Assembly (NCBI RefSeq): GCF_040126305.1
Contig: NZ_CP149511.1
Location: 248,001-312,000 of the forward strand
Reading direction: 5' to 3'
Length of the DNA stretch: 64,000 nt
From: Pararhizobium sp. A13
GTDB lineage: Bacteria > Pseudomonadota > Alphaproteobacteria > Rhizobiales > Rhizobiaceae
Within the stretch, counting starts at the first letter, position 1, and each line of letters opens with the position of its first letter. The notes under the pieces are model-generated. The model did not search any database. It was not told the origin of the DNA and saw only the letters and a list, made by a program, of their open reading frames with translations. The translations under genes and the position numbers were made by a program. Shown here piece after piece: positions 8,924 to 17,907 of the stretch.

Positions 8924-10042
8924 TTAACTTCCGTAAACTTCAGGTTTGGGCGCCGGTAGTTCGTCGTTCAGTGCCTGCCAAGTTTTCGATCTCGCTGACA
9001 TGGCTGCAGCCTCGATCACTTGCTCGATTTGCCAAGCCAGGCGAAAATCCGAAAACGAGGCGTTTCGGGTGACAGCATTCAAATATTCGACCGCCGCGAT
9101 TGCGATGGTATCCAGCCGGCCATCCGATTGGTGGAACTGCCCTGTAAAGAGGCCTGAAGGATAGTGTCGCGCATTGGCGTCGATTGGCGCGCCTGTCCCG
9201 ATGATTTGATCATCGCTGATGTAGACGTGCTTCAACGTGCTGATCGCTCCGAGGTTGAGCTCAAGCGATTCCTTCGCTCCGTCTATGCGCATAAATGCGC
9301 GTGTTTGCCGCCCTGCCACCACAGAGCTGACTTTCACAAAGCCACTAAAACCGCGCGTAAAGCGCAGCGTTAGAGAAGAAACACGTTCTGCACGATTCTC
9401 AGCAAGTGCGGCGTGTCCAGTCGCATTCTCATCTGGCCGCTCCAAAGGGTCGCGATTAACATTCGCTGCGATGATGGGGCCGAGCAGATATCGTGCCACC
9501 GCTATCATGCTTCGCATCGCCTGGTTCTGCAGGGAATCGCAGGTCAATGACCTGTGGTCGCTTTCAATGCTGCCGCGAAATTTTTTAACAGGACCCAAGT
9601 CCCCGGATCGGATTATCTCATTCGCCGCCTGAATGAGGGGATGGTGCAGGTTCTCGTAACCAACCACGGTGACGACGGATGCGATCGCCGCCGCTTCCAT
9701 CAACGTTCTGGCTTCATCAGTTGTTGAAACCGGCGCCTGTGAGCAAACGACATGCTTGCCTGCCTTCACCGCGGCCAGAGCGATTTTGCTTGTATCATCG
9801 CGATCACCAATCGATATCAATTGAATGTCGGGATCTTCGACGACCCACTGCCATTCGGTTCGCCAGCGCTCAAAATTCAACTCGGCTGCCGCCCGCGACG
9901 CGGCGTGGTGGTTTTCATCGGCAATCGTCTTCAAAGCAACGAGCGGCGCATGTGGTGAAGTTCTGATCGCCGATTTGTAAGCCGTTGCGAACGCAATGCC
10001 TAGGGAGCCAGCTCCGATGATACCAATTCCGATTTCCCGCAT
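8924..10042 (-). CDS. Gfo/Idh/MocA-like protein lacking catalytic residues
   Basis: A longer frame reaches back to 10231, but the ATG at 10042 begins exactly at the Rossmann fold (MREIGIGIIGAGSLG) and has GGGACAG about 8 bases upstream. That gives 372 residues. The dinucleotide-binding loop is intact. However, where active relatives have CEKPL this protein has CSQAPVS (about residue 98), so the catalytic Lys is missing. The following GGALxDIGSH block is also replaced (CDSLQNQAMRSM), so the His is missing. It may be a non-catalytic homologue or use a different chemistry. First gene of the unit with pyc and the tautomerase. Confidence 0.75.
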   Translation of the reverse strand: MREIGIGIIGAGSLGIAFATAYKSAIRTSPHAPLVALKTIADENHHAASRAAAELNFERWRTEWQWVVEDPDIQLISIGDRDDTSKIALAAVKAGKHVVCSQAPVSTTDEARTLMEAAAIASVVTVVGYENLHHPLIQAANEIIRSGDLGPVKKFRGSIESDHRSLTCDSLQNQAMRSMIAVARYLLGPIIAANVNRDPLERPDENATGHAALAENRAERVSSLTLRFTRGFSGFVKVSSVVAGRQTRAFMRIDGAKESLELNLGAISTLKHVYISDDQIIGTGAPIDANARHYPSGLFTGQFHQSDGRLDTIAIAAVEYLNAVTRNASFSDFRLAWQIEQVIEAAAMSARSKTWQALNDELPAPKPEVYGS

Positions 10043-10184
10043 CCGACTGTCCCAGATTTTCAGAGGTTCTGCGAGATCACATCCACCGAGTTTTTTGAGG
10101 ATACAAAATGGGCAAGCCGCGCGGCTTGCTGAGACGGCTCGGGGCAATCGCATCCAGCGAATACATATCTTGGAGCAATTTAAC

Positions 10185-10220
10185 TTGCAATAGATAAAAA
10201 GCTGCAATAATAATTTCGCA
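10185..10220. promoter_or_regulatory. Candidate operator, TGCAA/AAAA motif
   Basis: Two TGCAATA boxes separated by an A-run. The second half, AAAAA-n-CT-n-CAATAATAATT, recurs almost unchanged upstream of the oxidoreductase at 17908. I infer a binding site for the RpiR regulator encoded at 16662, but nothing in the sequence proves the pairing. Confidence 0.4.
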
Positions 10221-10262
10221 AGAGGATTCAAGACTGTTTATCTCGCTCCCAAGGCGAAGCCT

Positions 10263-10295
10263 GGCAGCACTCCAGCCTTTGGCTGGAGTGCTGCC
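10263..10295. repeat. Perfect 15-bp inverted repeat, 3-nt loop
   Basis: GGCAGCACTCCAGCC and GGCTGGAGTGCTGCC pair perfectly around TTT. No T-run follows on either strand. It lies in the divergent region, 165 bp before the aldehyde dehydrogenase and 221 bp upstream of the minus-strand gene start, so it is an unlikely terminator. It may be a structured leader, a protein binding site or an element remnant. Confidence 0.55.
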
Positions 10296-10377
10296 AACCC
10301 ATAGGCACGCGCTGGTCACGGAAGGCTGCGACCCACGTGCGCCTCACAGCGGATCGCGTTGCTTTAATACTTGACTG

Positions 10378-10391
10378 GCAATAAAAATTGC
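10378..10391. promoter_or_regulatory. Candidate operator, GCAAT-AAAA-ATTGC
   Basis: Perfect palindrome with 5-bp arms and a four-base A spacer, 69 bp before the aldehyde dehydrogenase start. It resembles the TGCAA/AAAA motif seen before 10042 (minus), 17908 and 19191. Confidence 0.4.
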
Positions 10392-10460
10392 TCAATGCTC
10401 AGAACAGAAACAAAGATTGCATGTCAGTGCGTTGTCATACGCGTCTGACGAGGAGGAGAC

Positions 10461-11897
10461 ATGTACGCATCCTACGGCCTGTTCATTGATGGCATCTGGT
10501 CCGGTGCGCCGCAAGGCGCCAGCACTGAGATCACCGATCCCGGCAATGGCGAAATTCTCGGGATTGTCCCGGTAGCCAGCGTAGACGATACGCAGGCTGC
10601 GATTGCATCCGCCCATCGTGGTTTACGGATATGGCGCGAGACGCCTGCCTGGACGCGTGCGGACCTTCTCCACAAGGTGGCCGACGTCATGGTGCGCCGG
10701 GCAGCGGAAGGCGCGCTGCGAATGACCCTCGAAACCGGCAAGCCCTTGGCTCAAGCCGGACGCGAGTGGACACTGGCGACTGACCAATTCCGTTGGTATG
10801 CCGAGGAAGCTCGTCGTATCTACGGCCGGATCGTGGAAAGCCGTGTGCCGGGTGGTCGGCTGGAAATCACGCACGAGCCGGTCGGCGTCGTCGCTGCCTT
10901 TACGGCCTGGAATTTCCCCGCAGCGCTGATCGCCCGCAAGGTCGCTCCGGCCCTGGCTGCCGGATGTTCCGTGATCGTGCGGCCGTCCGTAGAGGTGCCA
11001 GGCGTGGCGATGATCCTGTTTGACTGCCTTCGGGAAGCGGGCATTCCGGCGGGCGTCGCAAACCTGCTTATTGGGCCAACGGCCAATACATACAAACCGA
11101 TCATGGCATCGTCTGTCGTCAGAAAGGTCTCCTTGACCGGGTCGACCCAGGTCGGCCAGCAGATGATCCGCGATAGCGCCGAAACCGTCAAACGGGTCAG
11201 CATGGAACTGGGCGGCAATGCCCCCATGATCGTTTTCGACGACGCGGACATCGAAAAGACACTGGATCTGGCGGTGCCCACAAAATACGCAAACAGCGGC
11301 CAGGTCTGCGTCACTCCGGACAGGTTCTATGTCCACGAGTCGGTGCATGACCGCTTCGCCGAAGGCTTCGCGGCGCGCGCGCGCGCCCTGCGCTTGGGGC
11401 ACGGGACAGAAGAAACGACCCAGATGGGCCCGCTGATCAATCAACGCCGGCTCAATGCCATTGAAGAGGTTGTCGCGGATGCCCGCGATCGCGGGGGAAA
11501 CATTCAGGCCGGCGGCCGACGGCCGGCAGATATCAATGCTGGGTTCTTCTTCGAGCCGACCGTGATCACCGGATTGCCGGATGATGCAAAGGCCCTTGCG
11601 GAAGAGAATTTCGGACCGATCGCAGCCATCACATCGTTCTCGACCGTCGACGAAGTATTCGAGCGGGCAAACGTCTCGGAGATGGGCCTGTCAGCCTATG
11701 TCTTCACGCGTGATGCGGGACGGGCGCGCGATGCGGCGGCGCGCCTGGAGGCGGGGATGGTGGGTGTCAACAGCTTTGCGCTCGCGGCAGCGGAAGCGCC
11801 GTTCGGCGGCATTAAAGCCAGCGGAATGGGCCGCGAAGGCGGTACCGAAGGCATCCTTGACTATTCAAACGTCAAGCTCGCCCAGATGTTGATTTGA
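10461..11897 (+). CDS. Aldehyde dehydrogenase, succinate-semialdehyde-dehydrogenase-like
   Basis: NAD(P)-dependent oxidation of an aldehyde or semialdehyde to the acid. 478 residues, normal for the family. The active-site Glu lies in MELGGNAP (Glu249) and the nucleophilic Cys in NSGQVC (Cys283); TAWNFPAALIARK and GSTQVGQQ mark the cofactor site. GAGGAGGAGAC-type binding site before the ATG. The aldolase gene starts 10 bp downstream, so the three genes 10461-13712 form an operon. The best family guess is succinate or glutarate semialdehyde dehydrogenase, but in this context the substrate is probably a semialdehyde from the neighbouring pathway. Confidence 0.9.
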   Translation: MYASYGLFIDGIWSGAPQGASTEITDPGNGEILGIVPVASVDDTQAAIASAHRGLRIWRETPAWTRADLLHKVADVMVRRAAEGALRMTLETGKPLAQAGREWTLATDQFRWYAEEARRIYGRIVESRVPGGRLEITHEPVGVVAAFTAWNFPAALIARKVAPALAAGCSVIVRPSVEVPGVAMILFDCLREAGIPAGVANLLIGPTANTYKPIMASSVVRKVSLTGSTQVGQQMIRDSAETVKRVSMELGGNAPMIVFDDADIEKTLDLAVPTKYANSGQVCVTPDRFYVHESVHDRFAEGFAARARALRLGHGTEETTQMGPLINQRRLNAIEEVVADARDRGGNIQAGGRRPADINAGFFFEPTVITGLPDDAKALAEENFGPIAAITSFSTVDEVFERANVSEMGLSAYVFTRDAGRARDAAARLEAGMVGVNSFALAAAEAPFGGIKASGMGREGGTEGILDYSNVKLAQMLI

Positions 11898-11907
11898 GGA
11901 ATTTGCA

Positions 11908-12723
11908 ATGATCAAGAACGGTGTAAAGAGCCGCTGGGCGGAGGGAAAGCCGGTGCTTAACGGCTGGCTTTCGATTGCCAATTCATTCAGTGCGGAAATC
12001 ATGGCAGCACAGGGCTACGATGCCATAACCATTGACATGCAGCATGGTATCGTTGGCTACGATGGTGCCATCCCGATGTTGCAAGCGATGCGGGCAAGCG
12101 GCGTGACCCCTATGGTGCGTGTTCCCTGGCTCGATCCAGCAGATATCATGAAGGCATTGGATGCCGGCGCCTATGGTGTGATCTGCCCAATGATCAACAC
12201 CCGCGCGGAGGCAGAGGAGCTCGTATCCTACGTTCGCTATCCGCCGACAGGAGTGCGCAGTTTCGGACCGAGCCGAGCCCTGTTCTCTACAGGCACAGGG
12301 TATGCCAACGAGGCAGACGACGAGATCATATGCCTTGCAATGATCGAGACGGCGCAGGCCTTCCAGAATTTGGAGGATATCCTCGCGACTCCCGGATTGG
12401 ACGGCGTCTACATCGGCCCGGCCGACCTCACGCTCGGCCTGCAGGGCCGGAAAAATGCGCCGGGCTTCGATCGCAAGGAGCCCGAGATGATTGACGCCAT
12501 TCAGAAGATACTTCGATCAGCGCATGCAGCTGGCAAGAGAGCCGCCCTTCACAACGGCACGGCGGAATATGCGGCGCAAGCGGTCGGCTGGGGTTTCGAT
12601 CTGGTCACGGTCTCCAACGATGTTCGTCTTCTGGCGGGAGCGGCAGAGGCCAGCGTGAAGAAGTTCCGGGAACTCATCGAAGGAACTGCGCCGGAAAATG
12701 CAGTCGACAGGGGAGGATACTGA
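11908..12723 (+). CDS. HpcH/HpaI-family aldolase
   Basis: Class II, metal-dependent aldolase that cleaves 2-keto-(3-deoxy)-4-hydroxy acids to pyruvate and an aldehyde. 271 residues. Family marks are DMQHGIVGYD (about residue 48), GVICPMINTRAEAE (about 90), metal-ligand Glu in AMIETAQAF (about 150) and Asp in GVYIGPADLTLGL (about 175). Overlap-free, tight spacing to the aldehyde dehydrogenase before it and 2 bp to the dehydrogenase after it. Related enzymes act on 2-keto-3-deoxy-rhamnonate, 2-dehydro-3-deoxy-galactarate and homoprotocatechuate products, so the substrate is open. Confidence 0.9.
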   Translation: MIKNGVKSRWAEGKPVLNGWLSIANSFSAEIMAAQGYDAITIDMQHGIVGYDGAIPMLQAMRASGVTPMVRVPWLDPADIMKALDAGAYGVICPMINTRAEAEELVSYVRYPPTGVRSFGPSRALFSTGTGYANEADDEIICLAMIETAQAFQNLEDILATPGLDGVYIGPADLTLGLQGRKNAPGFDRKEPEMIDAIQKILRSAHAAGKRAALHNGTAEYAAQAVGWGFDLVTVSNDVRLLAGAAEASVKKFRELIEGTAPENAVDRGGY

Positions 12724-12725
12724 CG

Positions 12726-13712
12726 ATGCCGAGAGTAGTTGTTGCCGGCAAGATCCATCCGGACGGTCTCGCAATCCTGCAAAATGCGTCGGGCGTGGAA
12801 ATCGACTATGTCGAGGATGTTTCGGCAGCCAGCTACGAACCCTTTATGGCAACGGCTGACGCGCTCCTCATCCGGACACAGCCTCTGACCGCCGGCTTTA
12901 TTGATGCATCGCCCACACTGAAGATCGTGTCGCGGCATGGCGTGGGCTATGATTCCGTCGATGTGGCGGCGCTCAACAAGCGCGGCATTCCTCTTGCCGT
13001 CGTCGGCGATGTCAACTCGCGCGCTGTTGCGGAGCATGCCGCGATGCTGATGCTTTCTGCCGCCCGCCGGACGGTGCTTTTTGATCGGAAAATGAGAGAG
13101 GGCGACTGGAACTACCGCAACAGTCTCGATGCCTTCGAACTGGATGGAGGCACGCTCCTGATCGTTGGATTCGGCCGCATTGGCAAACGCCTGGCGCAGA
13201 TTGCCAAAGGCCTAGGAATGACGGTTTTGGCGCACGATCGCTATCAGGATAGCGCCTCCATAGAGGCTGAAGGCGTCGTTGCCGTCGATGACCTGATGGA
13301 GGGCCTGAAGGTCGCGGATGTCGTATCGCTGCATGTCCCGAAAGTGGGCGCGGAGCCGCTCATCGGCGCGGCAGAGCTTGCACTCATGAAGCCGACGGCG
13401 ATCCTCGTCAATACGGCGCGCGGAGGATTGGTTGACGAAGGCGCCGTTTTACAGGCGCTTGAGGAGCGCCGTTTGGGCGCGGCCGGGCTCGATGTCTTCG
13501 TGGACGAGCCGCCGCTCCCCGGAAATCCGCTCCTGTTTTGTGAAAGACTGGTTCTGTCGCCACACAATGCCGGCCTGACCGAAGCCTGCGGCCGGCGAAT
13601 GGCGATCTCGGCCGCGACGAACATCCTGGATTTCTTCAACGGATCGCTAGACCCTGCACTGATCGTCAACAGTGCGGAAATCGAGGCGCATGCCGCACCT
13701 TTGCGAGCTTAG
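12726..13712 (+). CDS. D-2-hydroxyacid dehydrogenase (phosphoglycerate dehydrogenase-like)
   Basis: NAD-dependent oxidoreductase of 2-hydroxy acids and 2-keto acids. 328 residues. The NAD-binding fold has GFGRIGKRLAQIAKGLG (about residue 145-165). The catalytic triad is visible as Arg in NTARGG (about 235), Glu in DVFVDEPP (about 264) and His in SPHNAGLT (about 283). It lacks the C-terminal ACT domain of biosynthetic SerA enzymes, so a catabolic role is more likely. Third gene of the operon; starts 2 bp after the aldolase stop. Confidence 0.9.
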   Translation: MPRVVVAGKIHPDGLAILQNASGVEIDYVEDVSAASYEPFMATADALLIRTQPLTAGFIDASPTLKIVSRHGVGYDSVDVAALNKRGIPLAVVGDVNSRAVAEHAAMLMLSAARRTVLFDRKMREGDWNYRNSLDAFELDGGTLLIVGFGRIGKRLAQIAKGLGMTVLAHDRYQDSASIEAEGVVAVDDLMEGLKVADVVSLHVPKVGAEPLIGAAELALMKPTAILVNTARGGLVDEGAVLQALEERRLGAAGLDVFVDEPPLPGNPLLFCERLVLSPHNAGLTEACGRRMAISAATNILDFFNGSLDPALIVNSAEIEAHAAPLRA

Positions 13713-13970
13713 CATGTCGGTGCTCTTGTTCCTCAACATACAACTCTTGCCGAAATGTGGCTGTCCTCAAAGGCTGTAGGACGATGATTATCCATTCCGA
13801 TCTCGTCGTCTTCGACAAGCCGACGCGAGTGTCGAGATCGGCGCCAAACAGCGGATCTCGCTACGCTGTTTGGCGCTAAGCGGTTTCGCCGCATCGCTTT
13901 GCCTTTCGGGAAGCCCGCATGCCTGGCATCCCGACGGAGGAACGTTTTAGCTCGGGGGAGGAGCGGGTTG
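13713..13970. other. Intergenic region with two nested inverted repeats
   Basis: No gene. CCGATCTCG (13797-13805) pairs with CGAGATCGG (13833-13841), and directly after it GCGCCAAACAGCG (13841-13853) pairs with CGCTGTTTGGCGC (13864-13876). The second hairpin may end the upstream operon; neither is followed by a T-run. A long upstream extension of the chemoreceptor frame is possible but has no ribosome binding site. Confidence 0.5.
13841..13876 (+). terminator. Probable hairpin terminator (13-bp perfect stem)
   Basis: Perfect 13-bp stem with a 10-base loop, 129 bp after the dehydrogenase stop and 94 bp before the chemoreceptor start. Read as a terminator by position and stem strength; there is no T-run. 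Confidence 0.4.
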
Positions 13971-16493
13971 ATGTTGGGCAATGTACTTTCACGCTTTAAG
14001 ATTCAAACGAAAGTTTTGATCTTCATCGTGCCTTTCGTGCTGAGCATAGTCGCCGTGAGCCTGACCGGACTCTATACCTCCGGCATGCTTCAAGGCCGCA
14101 TCGAGATTTCAAATACAGTGTTGCGGTCGCTCAGCGGCTTCAGGGACGTCTCCTCTGCAATGCAATTGTTCCTTGACGATACGACTGAGGCTAACCGCAA
14201 CCTCGTTGTTCAACAGTTGCAAAGCCAGCAGGAGATCCTGAAGACCGTCCTACCGCAGCTTGACCCTGCGGCGGAAGGGCGCGTGGATATCGAAGAAGCT
14301 TTCACATCCATCGATGGGGTTGTCCAACGCATGGGCTTGCTTTGGACACTTCACGAAAACGAAGTGAATTTGCTCCGGAAACTGCAGCAGAACGTCAGTG
14401 TCGTAGCGTCTGTACAGGTTGATTTGGCAGAGGCCATGAAGAAGATCCAGCGGTCGGCCGAAGATGAGGAAACGCAAGCCCGAAATATGCTTCGGGATGC
14501 CGACAGGGTAAAACAGGCCGGAAGGTTTTTTGCGGATTTTGCGGCGCGTTTCGGCAATCTCCAGGCAGACGCGGAGAAATTCGATCTTGTAGCGGGCAAC
14601 CTTAAGGAATTGACGCGGAACCAACGTGTTCTGGGCATGTCCGTATCTGAAGGGGACCGCGGGCTTGCGCTTGAAATCGGGGAAGTGATCGCTGCGCTGA
14701 GCAAACGTGTTTCCGGCAAAGATAAATCCCAGATGACAGTCGCGGCGATGAAATCCGGCGTGGATGTATTCGCGCAGATATCCAGCCGCCTCGTGCAGGC
14801 TGCCGAGCACAAAACCAGAGACGCGACCGAAAAATTTGCTTCGCTCGCGGAGCCGGTGGCGAAAGCGGAGGCGTCGCTGAAGGATAGCCAGAAACTGGTG
14901 AACTCGGGCTACTCGGTTCAAATTATGATGGCGCGCTTCATTCTCGTGCCTTCAGACAGCAATCTTCAAAGACTTCAACAAGAGTTTGTGAGTGTGCGAA
15001 AGAACGTGGACGCGCTGTCCGCCACTTCGTCCATGGACCTTCTCGAAATCATCGATGCAACGCTTCTTCCGGCGATCGATGCCTTGGACCAGGCGGCGGG
15101 CCAACTTGTGAAAGTCAGCCAGGCCCGCAAAACGAACTTCGATACAGCCGTCACCGACCTTGACTTGATCTGGAACAAACTCACGCACTTCGCGGAACTC
15201 CAGAAGAAGACGGCAGGAAAGGAGCGAAGTGACGCGAACTCGATTTCGATCGGTACCACCGCGCTTGGCATTCTCATTTCCATCTTCGCGGGCATCGGCT
15301 TGGTGCTAACGTTTAGAGGCCCAATTGGACAGATCACCGCGTCGATGCGGCGCCTTGCGGAGGGAAAGCTAGATACGGAAATCGTGGGCGAGGCGCGCAT
15401 TGATGAGATCGGCGAGATGGCCCGCGCATTGGGCGTCTTTAAACAGAATGCGATAACAAAAATTGAGGTGGAACAGACGAGCGCCCTCGAACGTGCGAAA
15501 GCTGAGGAAGACAGAAACCGCAGCGATTTCGAAAAACAAGATGTCGAGCGCCAGATCCAATTTGCCGTCGATACCCTTGGGTTGGGCCTTCACCGCCTGG
15601 CCGACGGAGATATCTCGACGACGATCGACACACCGTTGTTCGGGCGCCTGGAGAGGCTTCGGACAGACTTCAACGTATCGCTGGTTCGGTTGCAAGAAAC
15701 GATGGGGAAAATTCGGTCGAATACCTGTGCGATCCAGAACAATGCCGGTGAAATGAGCACGTCCGCGGATGACTTGGCTAAGCGCACGGAACACCAAGCT
15801 GTTGCACTCGAACAGGTAGCCGCCGCCGTCGAGGAAATTACCCGGACGGTTCAGTCTTCCGTCGCCCGCGCGGAGGACGCCAATCGCATTATCGCTGAAA
15901 CGAAGACAGCAGCCGATGCATCTTCGGCGGTTGTCGCGGAGGCTGTCGCGGCGATGACCAAGATCGAGGAAGCGTCCCACCAGATCGTCCAGATTATCGA
16001 TGTAATTGACGAAATCGCGTTCCAAACCAACCTTCTTGCGCTGAACGCGGGAATTGAAGCTGCACGGGCCGGCGATGCGGGAAAAGGCTTTGCCGTTGTC
16101 GCGCAAGAGGTGCGTGAACTCGCCGGCCGATCGGCCGTAGCTGCCCAGGAGATCAAAGACCTGATCAATAAATCGAGCGAAGAGGTCGCCGCCGGGTCGC
16201 TTATCGTTCAGCAAACCAGTGTCGTCCTAGCGGAGATTTCGACAAAGGTCGTTACGGTATCCCATCAGGTCGAAGTCATTGCAAAGGCAAGCCGGGAGCA
16301 GTCGAACGCACTCGGAGAGGTTAACGCTTCGGTGAATGCAATGGATCAAATGACGCAGAGAAATGCAGCAATGGTCGAGGAAACAAATGCGGCCACCCGG
16401 CAACTTGCCGAGGAAACTGACGATCTCATGCGGCTGGTTGGCAGCTTCAAAACTGCGGATGTTGCAATCAGTGCGACCACGACCGCCGCTTGA
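13971..16493 (+). CDS. Methyl-accepting chemotaxis protein with a long helical sensor domain
   Basis: Inner-membrane chemoreceptor, 840 residues from the ATG at 13971, which has GGGGGAGGAGCGGG upstream; a longer frame from 13899 has no such site. TM1 spans about residues 12-36. A periplasmic, almost all-helical domain of about 375 residues follows, in the style of helical bimodular (HBM) sensors. TM2 is near residues 425-445 and leads into a HAMP domain, then a second HAMP-like segment near 540-600. The signalling tip is intact ([23 protein letters not shown], about residue 677). It lies between the two catabolic operons and may sense their substrate, which is inference. Confidence 0.93.
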   Translation: MLGNVLSRFKIQTKVLIFIVPFVLSIVAVSLTGLYTSGMLQGRIEISNTVLRSLSGFRDVSSAMQLFLDDTTEANRNLVVQQLQSQQEILKTVLPQLDPAAEGRVDIEEAFTSIDGVVQRMGLLWTLHENEVNLLRKLQQNVSVVASVQVDLAEAMKKIQRSAEDEETQARNMLRDADRVKQAGRFFADFAARFGNLQADAEKFDLVAGNLKELTRNQRVLGMSVSEGDRGLALEIGEVIAALSKRVSGKDKSQMTVAAMKSGVDVFAQISSRLVQAAEHKTRDATEKFASLAEPVAKAEASLKDSQKLVNSGYSVQIMMARFILVPSDSNLQRLQQEFVSVRKNVDALSATSSMDLLEIIDATLLPAIDALDQAAGQLVKVSQARKTNFDTAVTDLDLIWNKLTHFAELQKKTAGKERSDANSISIGTTALGILISIFAGIGLVLTFRGPIGQITASMRRLAEGKLDTEIVGEARIDEIGEMARALGVFKQNAITKIEVEQTSALERAKAEEDRNRSDFEKQDVERQIQFAVDTLGLGLHRLADGDISTTIDTPLFGRLERLRTDFNVSLVRLQETMGKIRSNTCAIQNNAGEMSTSADDLAKRTEHQAVALEQVAAAVEEITRTVQSSVARAEDANRIIAETKTAADASSAVVAEAVAAMTKIEEASHQIVQIIDVIDEIAFQTNLLALNAGIEAARAGDAGKGFAVVAQEVRELAGRSAVAAQEIKDLINKSSEEVAAGSLIVQQTSVVLAEISTKVVTVSHQVEVIAKASREQSNALGEVNASVNAMDQMTQRNAAMVEETNAATRQLAEETDDLMRLVGSFKTADVAISATTTAA

Positions 16494-16552
16494 CTTCCCT
16501 GATTTACAGCATGGAATGGCGCGAGCCTATTTGACGATCGTAAACAAATCGA

Positions 16553-16577
16553 ATTGCGCCTATCGCCACAGCGCAAT
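16553..16577. promoter_or_regulatory. Inverted repeat ATTGCGC-N11-GCGCAAT
   Basis: Perfect 7-bp arms in the 168-bp gap before the RpiR regulator gene. Its position suits an autoregulatory operator or part of the regulator promoter. Confidence 0.35.
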
Positions 16578-16661
16578 ATTTGTAGCATTAATCGGATGGG
16601 AGTTGACGGTTGGTCGGAAAGCATGTGCGAACAGGGCGCCGCATCAGAATGAGGTTATGGA

Positions 16662-17573
16662 ATGCCAAGAGTAAAAAAATCAGAACAGGCGCTGCCCCCG
16701 ATTGCAAACTATGAAAGCTTCGTCAATGCGGTGACCGAGGCCTATCCGTCCTTAAGTGACCGATTTCAGCAAGTCGCCCGTTTTCTCACCCAGAATTCGA
16801 ATGCTGTCGCAATGCAGTCGATCAACACCATTGCGGAGCAGTGTGGCGCGCATCCTTCGATCCTCGTTCGTTTCGCCCAGCACTTCGGCTTTTCCGGATT
16901 CAAGCAGTTGCAAGGCGTCTTTCAAACGAGGTTATCGACAGCTGCCCCTGGCTACAGGGAGCGCATTAGCGCGCTCGACGCGGATCTCGAAAAGAACAAG
17001 CGCAAAGGCAACTTGGGGTTCCTGCACGACTTGGTGGTGCGTGATATAGCTACGCTGCAGGAACTGCTGAATGCCGTTACCGAAAAGTCGCTCGCGGACG
17101 CGGCCAAGCTCCTAAAGAACGCCGATACTATTTTCATAGCGGGGCAACTGCGATCGGAGCCTATCGCGGGTTTCCTCCGGTATGTTTTGTCCATGCTGCG
17201 GCGTAGGGTCATCCTGCTTGATCCCGCGGGAGGCCTGGCACCCGAAATGGCTCAGGTTATGGGGAAAGACGACGTCCTGGTCGCGATTTCGTTTCGCCAC
17301 TATGCCAAGGAAGTTGTCGCCGTCGCAGATGTAGCTGCGAGCAACGGCACGCCGATGGTTGCAATAACCGATAGTCAGCTTTCTCCGCTCGCGAAAAATG
17401 CAGCGGTCTTATTTACAGTGCCGGAGGATGAGTATTCGTTCTCCCGCTCTCTCGCGGCGCCAATGTGCATTACCCAGTGTATTGCGATCGCCTTGGCGGC
17501 CTTGCTGCAGGAAGATAGTGAAGCTACGCCGCACATTCCTACCGTCACAGAAAATCAAAGACGCAAAGTATAA
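16662..17573 (+). CDS. MurR/RpiR-family transcriptional regulator
   Basis: 303 residues. The N-terminal HTH_6 domain has NTIAEQCGAHPSILVRFAQHFGFSGF (about residues 55-80), a pattern typical of the family. Residues 120-265 form a SIS sugar-phosphate-binding domain (IFIAGQLRSEPIAG, VLVAISFRHYAKEVV, AITDSQLSPLAKNA). Such proteins sense phosphosugars; rhizobial IolR, the inositol-catabolism repressor, is one. Binding site GAGGTTATGGA before the ATG. It lies just upstream of the iolD operon, so it is the natural candidate regulator of that operon and perhaps of the unit at 10461. Confidence 0.92.
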   Translation: MPRVKKSEQALPPIANYESFVNAVTEAYPSLSDRFQQVARFLTQNSNAVAMQSINTIAEQCGAHPSILVRFAQHFGFSGFKQLQGVFQTRLSTAAPGYRERISALDADLEKNKRKGNLGFLHDLVVRDIATLQELLNAVTEKSLADAAKLLKNADTIFIAGQLRSEPIAGFLRYVLSMLRRRVILLDPAGGLAPEMAQVMGKDDVLVAISFRHYAKEVVAVADVAASNGTPMVAITDSQLSPLAKNAAVLFTVPEDEYSFSRSLAAPMCITQCIAIALAALLQEDSEATPHIPTVTENQRRKV

Positions 17574-17907
17574 GCGAGGCCACGTGACCGCAGCGCCTCG
17601 AAGAGTTTCGTGACACTTCTCCTTTTACGGAGCGCCGTTCTGCGAGCGGACGAATGGCTGCTCGAGCCAATACGAGTGCGCTCGCCATTCCTGTCGGATA
17701 ACCTCGACGATTTTCCTCTTTCAGCATGAACCGGGCAAGATCGAATTCGAGATTTGTCATGTCCCGGAAAGCTCGCTCCCGGCACTTGAAGCTGAAGGGG
17801 TCTATGAAAGCGTGCATGCAAAAAAGATTGCAAATAATAAAAATCTACAATAATAATTCTCCGCGTGTTCTTGCCGTCCGATCGGCGAAATGGGAGGAGA
17901 GCGGACC
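17574..17907. promoter_or_regulatory. Promoter region of the iolD-containing operon
   Basis: No convincing gene in this 330-bp gap. Its most distinctive content is an AT-rich stretch at 17813-17859 carrying the TGCAA/AAAA motif, in an otherwise GC-rich setting, about 50 bp before the first gene of the operon. Confidence 0.55.
17813..17859. promoter_or_regulatory. Candidate operator, TGCAA/AAAA motif
   Basis: TGCAAAAAAGATTGCAAA is followed by AAAAATCTACAATAATAATT. The first part matches TGCAAAAAGACTTGCAA before iolD (19104). The second matches AAAAAGCTGCAATAATAATT at 10196-10215. Three promoters of the same apparent pathway therefore share the motif. Confidence 0.45.

Larger units (their letters stand above)
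10043..10460. promoter_or_regulatory. Divergent control region between two catabolic units
   Basis: No gene is supported here. The stretch separates the minus-strand Gfo/pyc unit from the plus-strand aldehyde dehydrogenase unit and must hold both promoters. It contains TTGCAATAGATAAAAAG followed by CTGCAATAATAATTTCGCA (10185-10220), a GCAAT-AAAA-ATTGC palindrome (10378-10391) and a long perfect hairpin (10263-10295), each listed or discussed separately. Confidence 0.6.

Noticed and set aside
7384..9072. 562-residue plus-strand frame opposite pyc
   Set aside because: It is antisense to a clear pyruvate carboxylase and is Arg/Gly/His-rich with no family pattern. Long mirror frames are common in GC-rich genes.
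16553..16577. Rho-independent terminator after the chemoreceptor
   Set aside because: Short arms, no T-run and a position close to the RpiR start suit an operator better.
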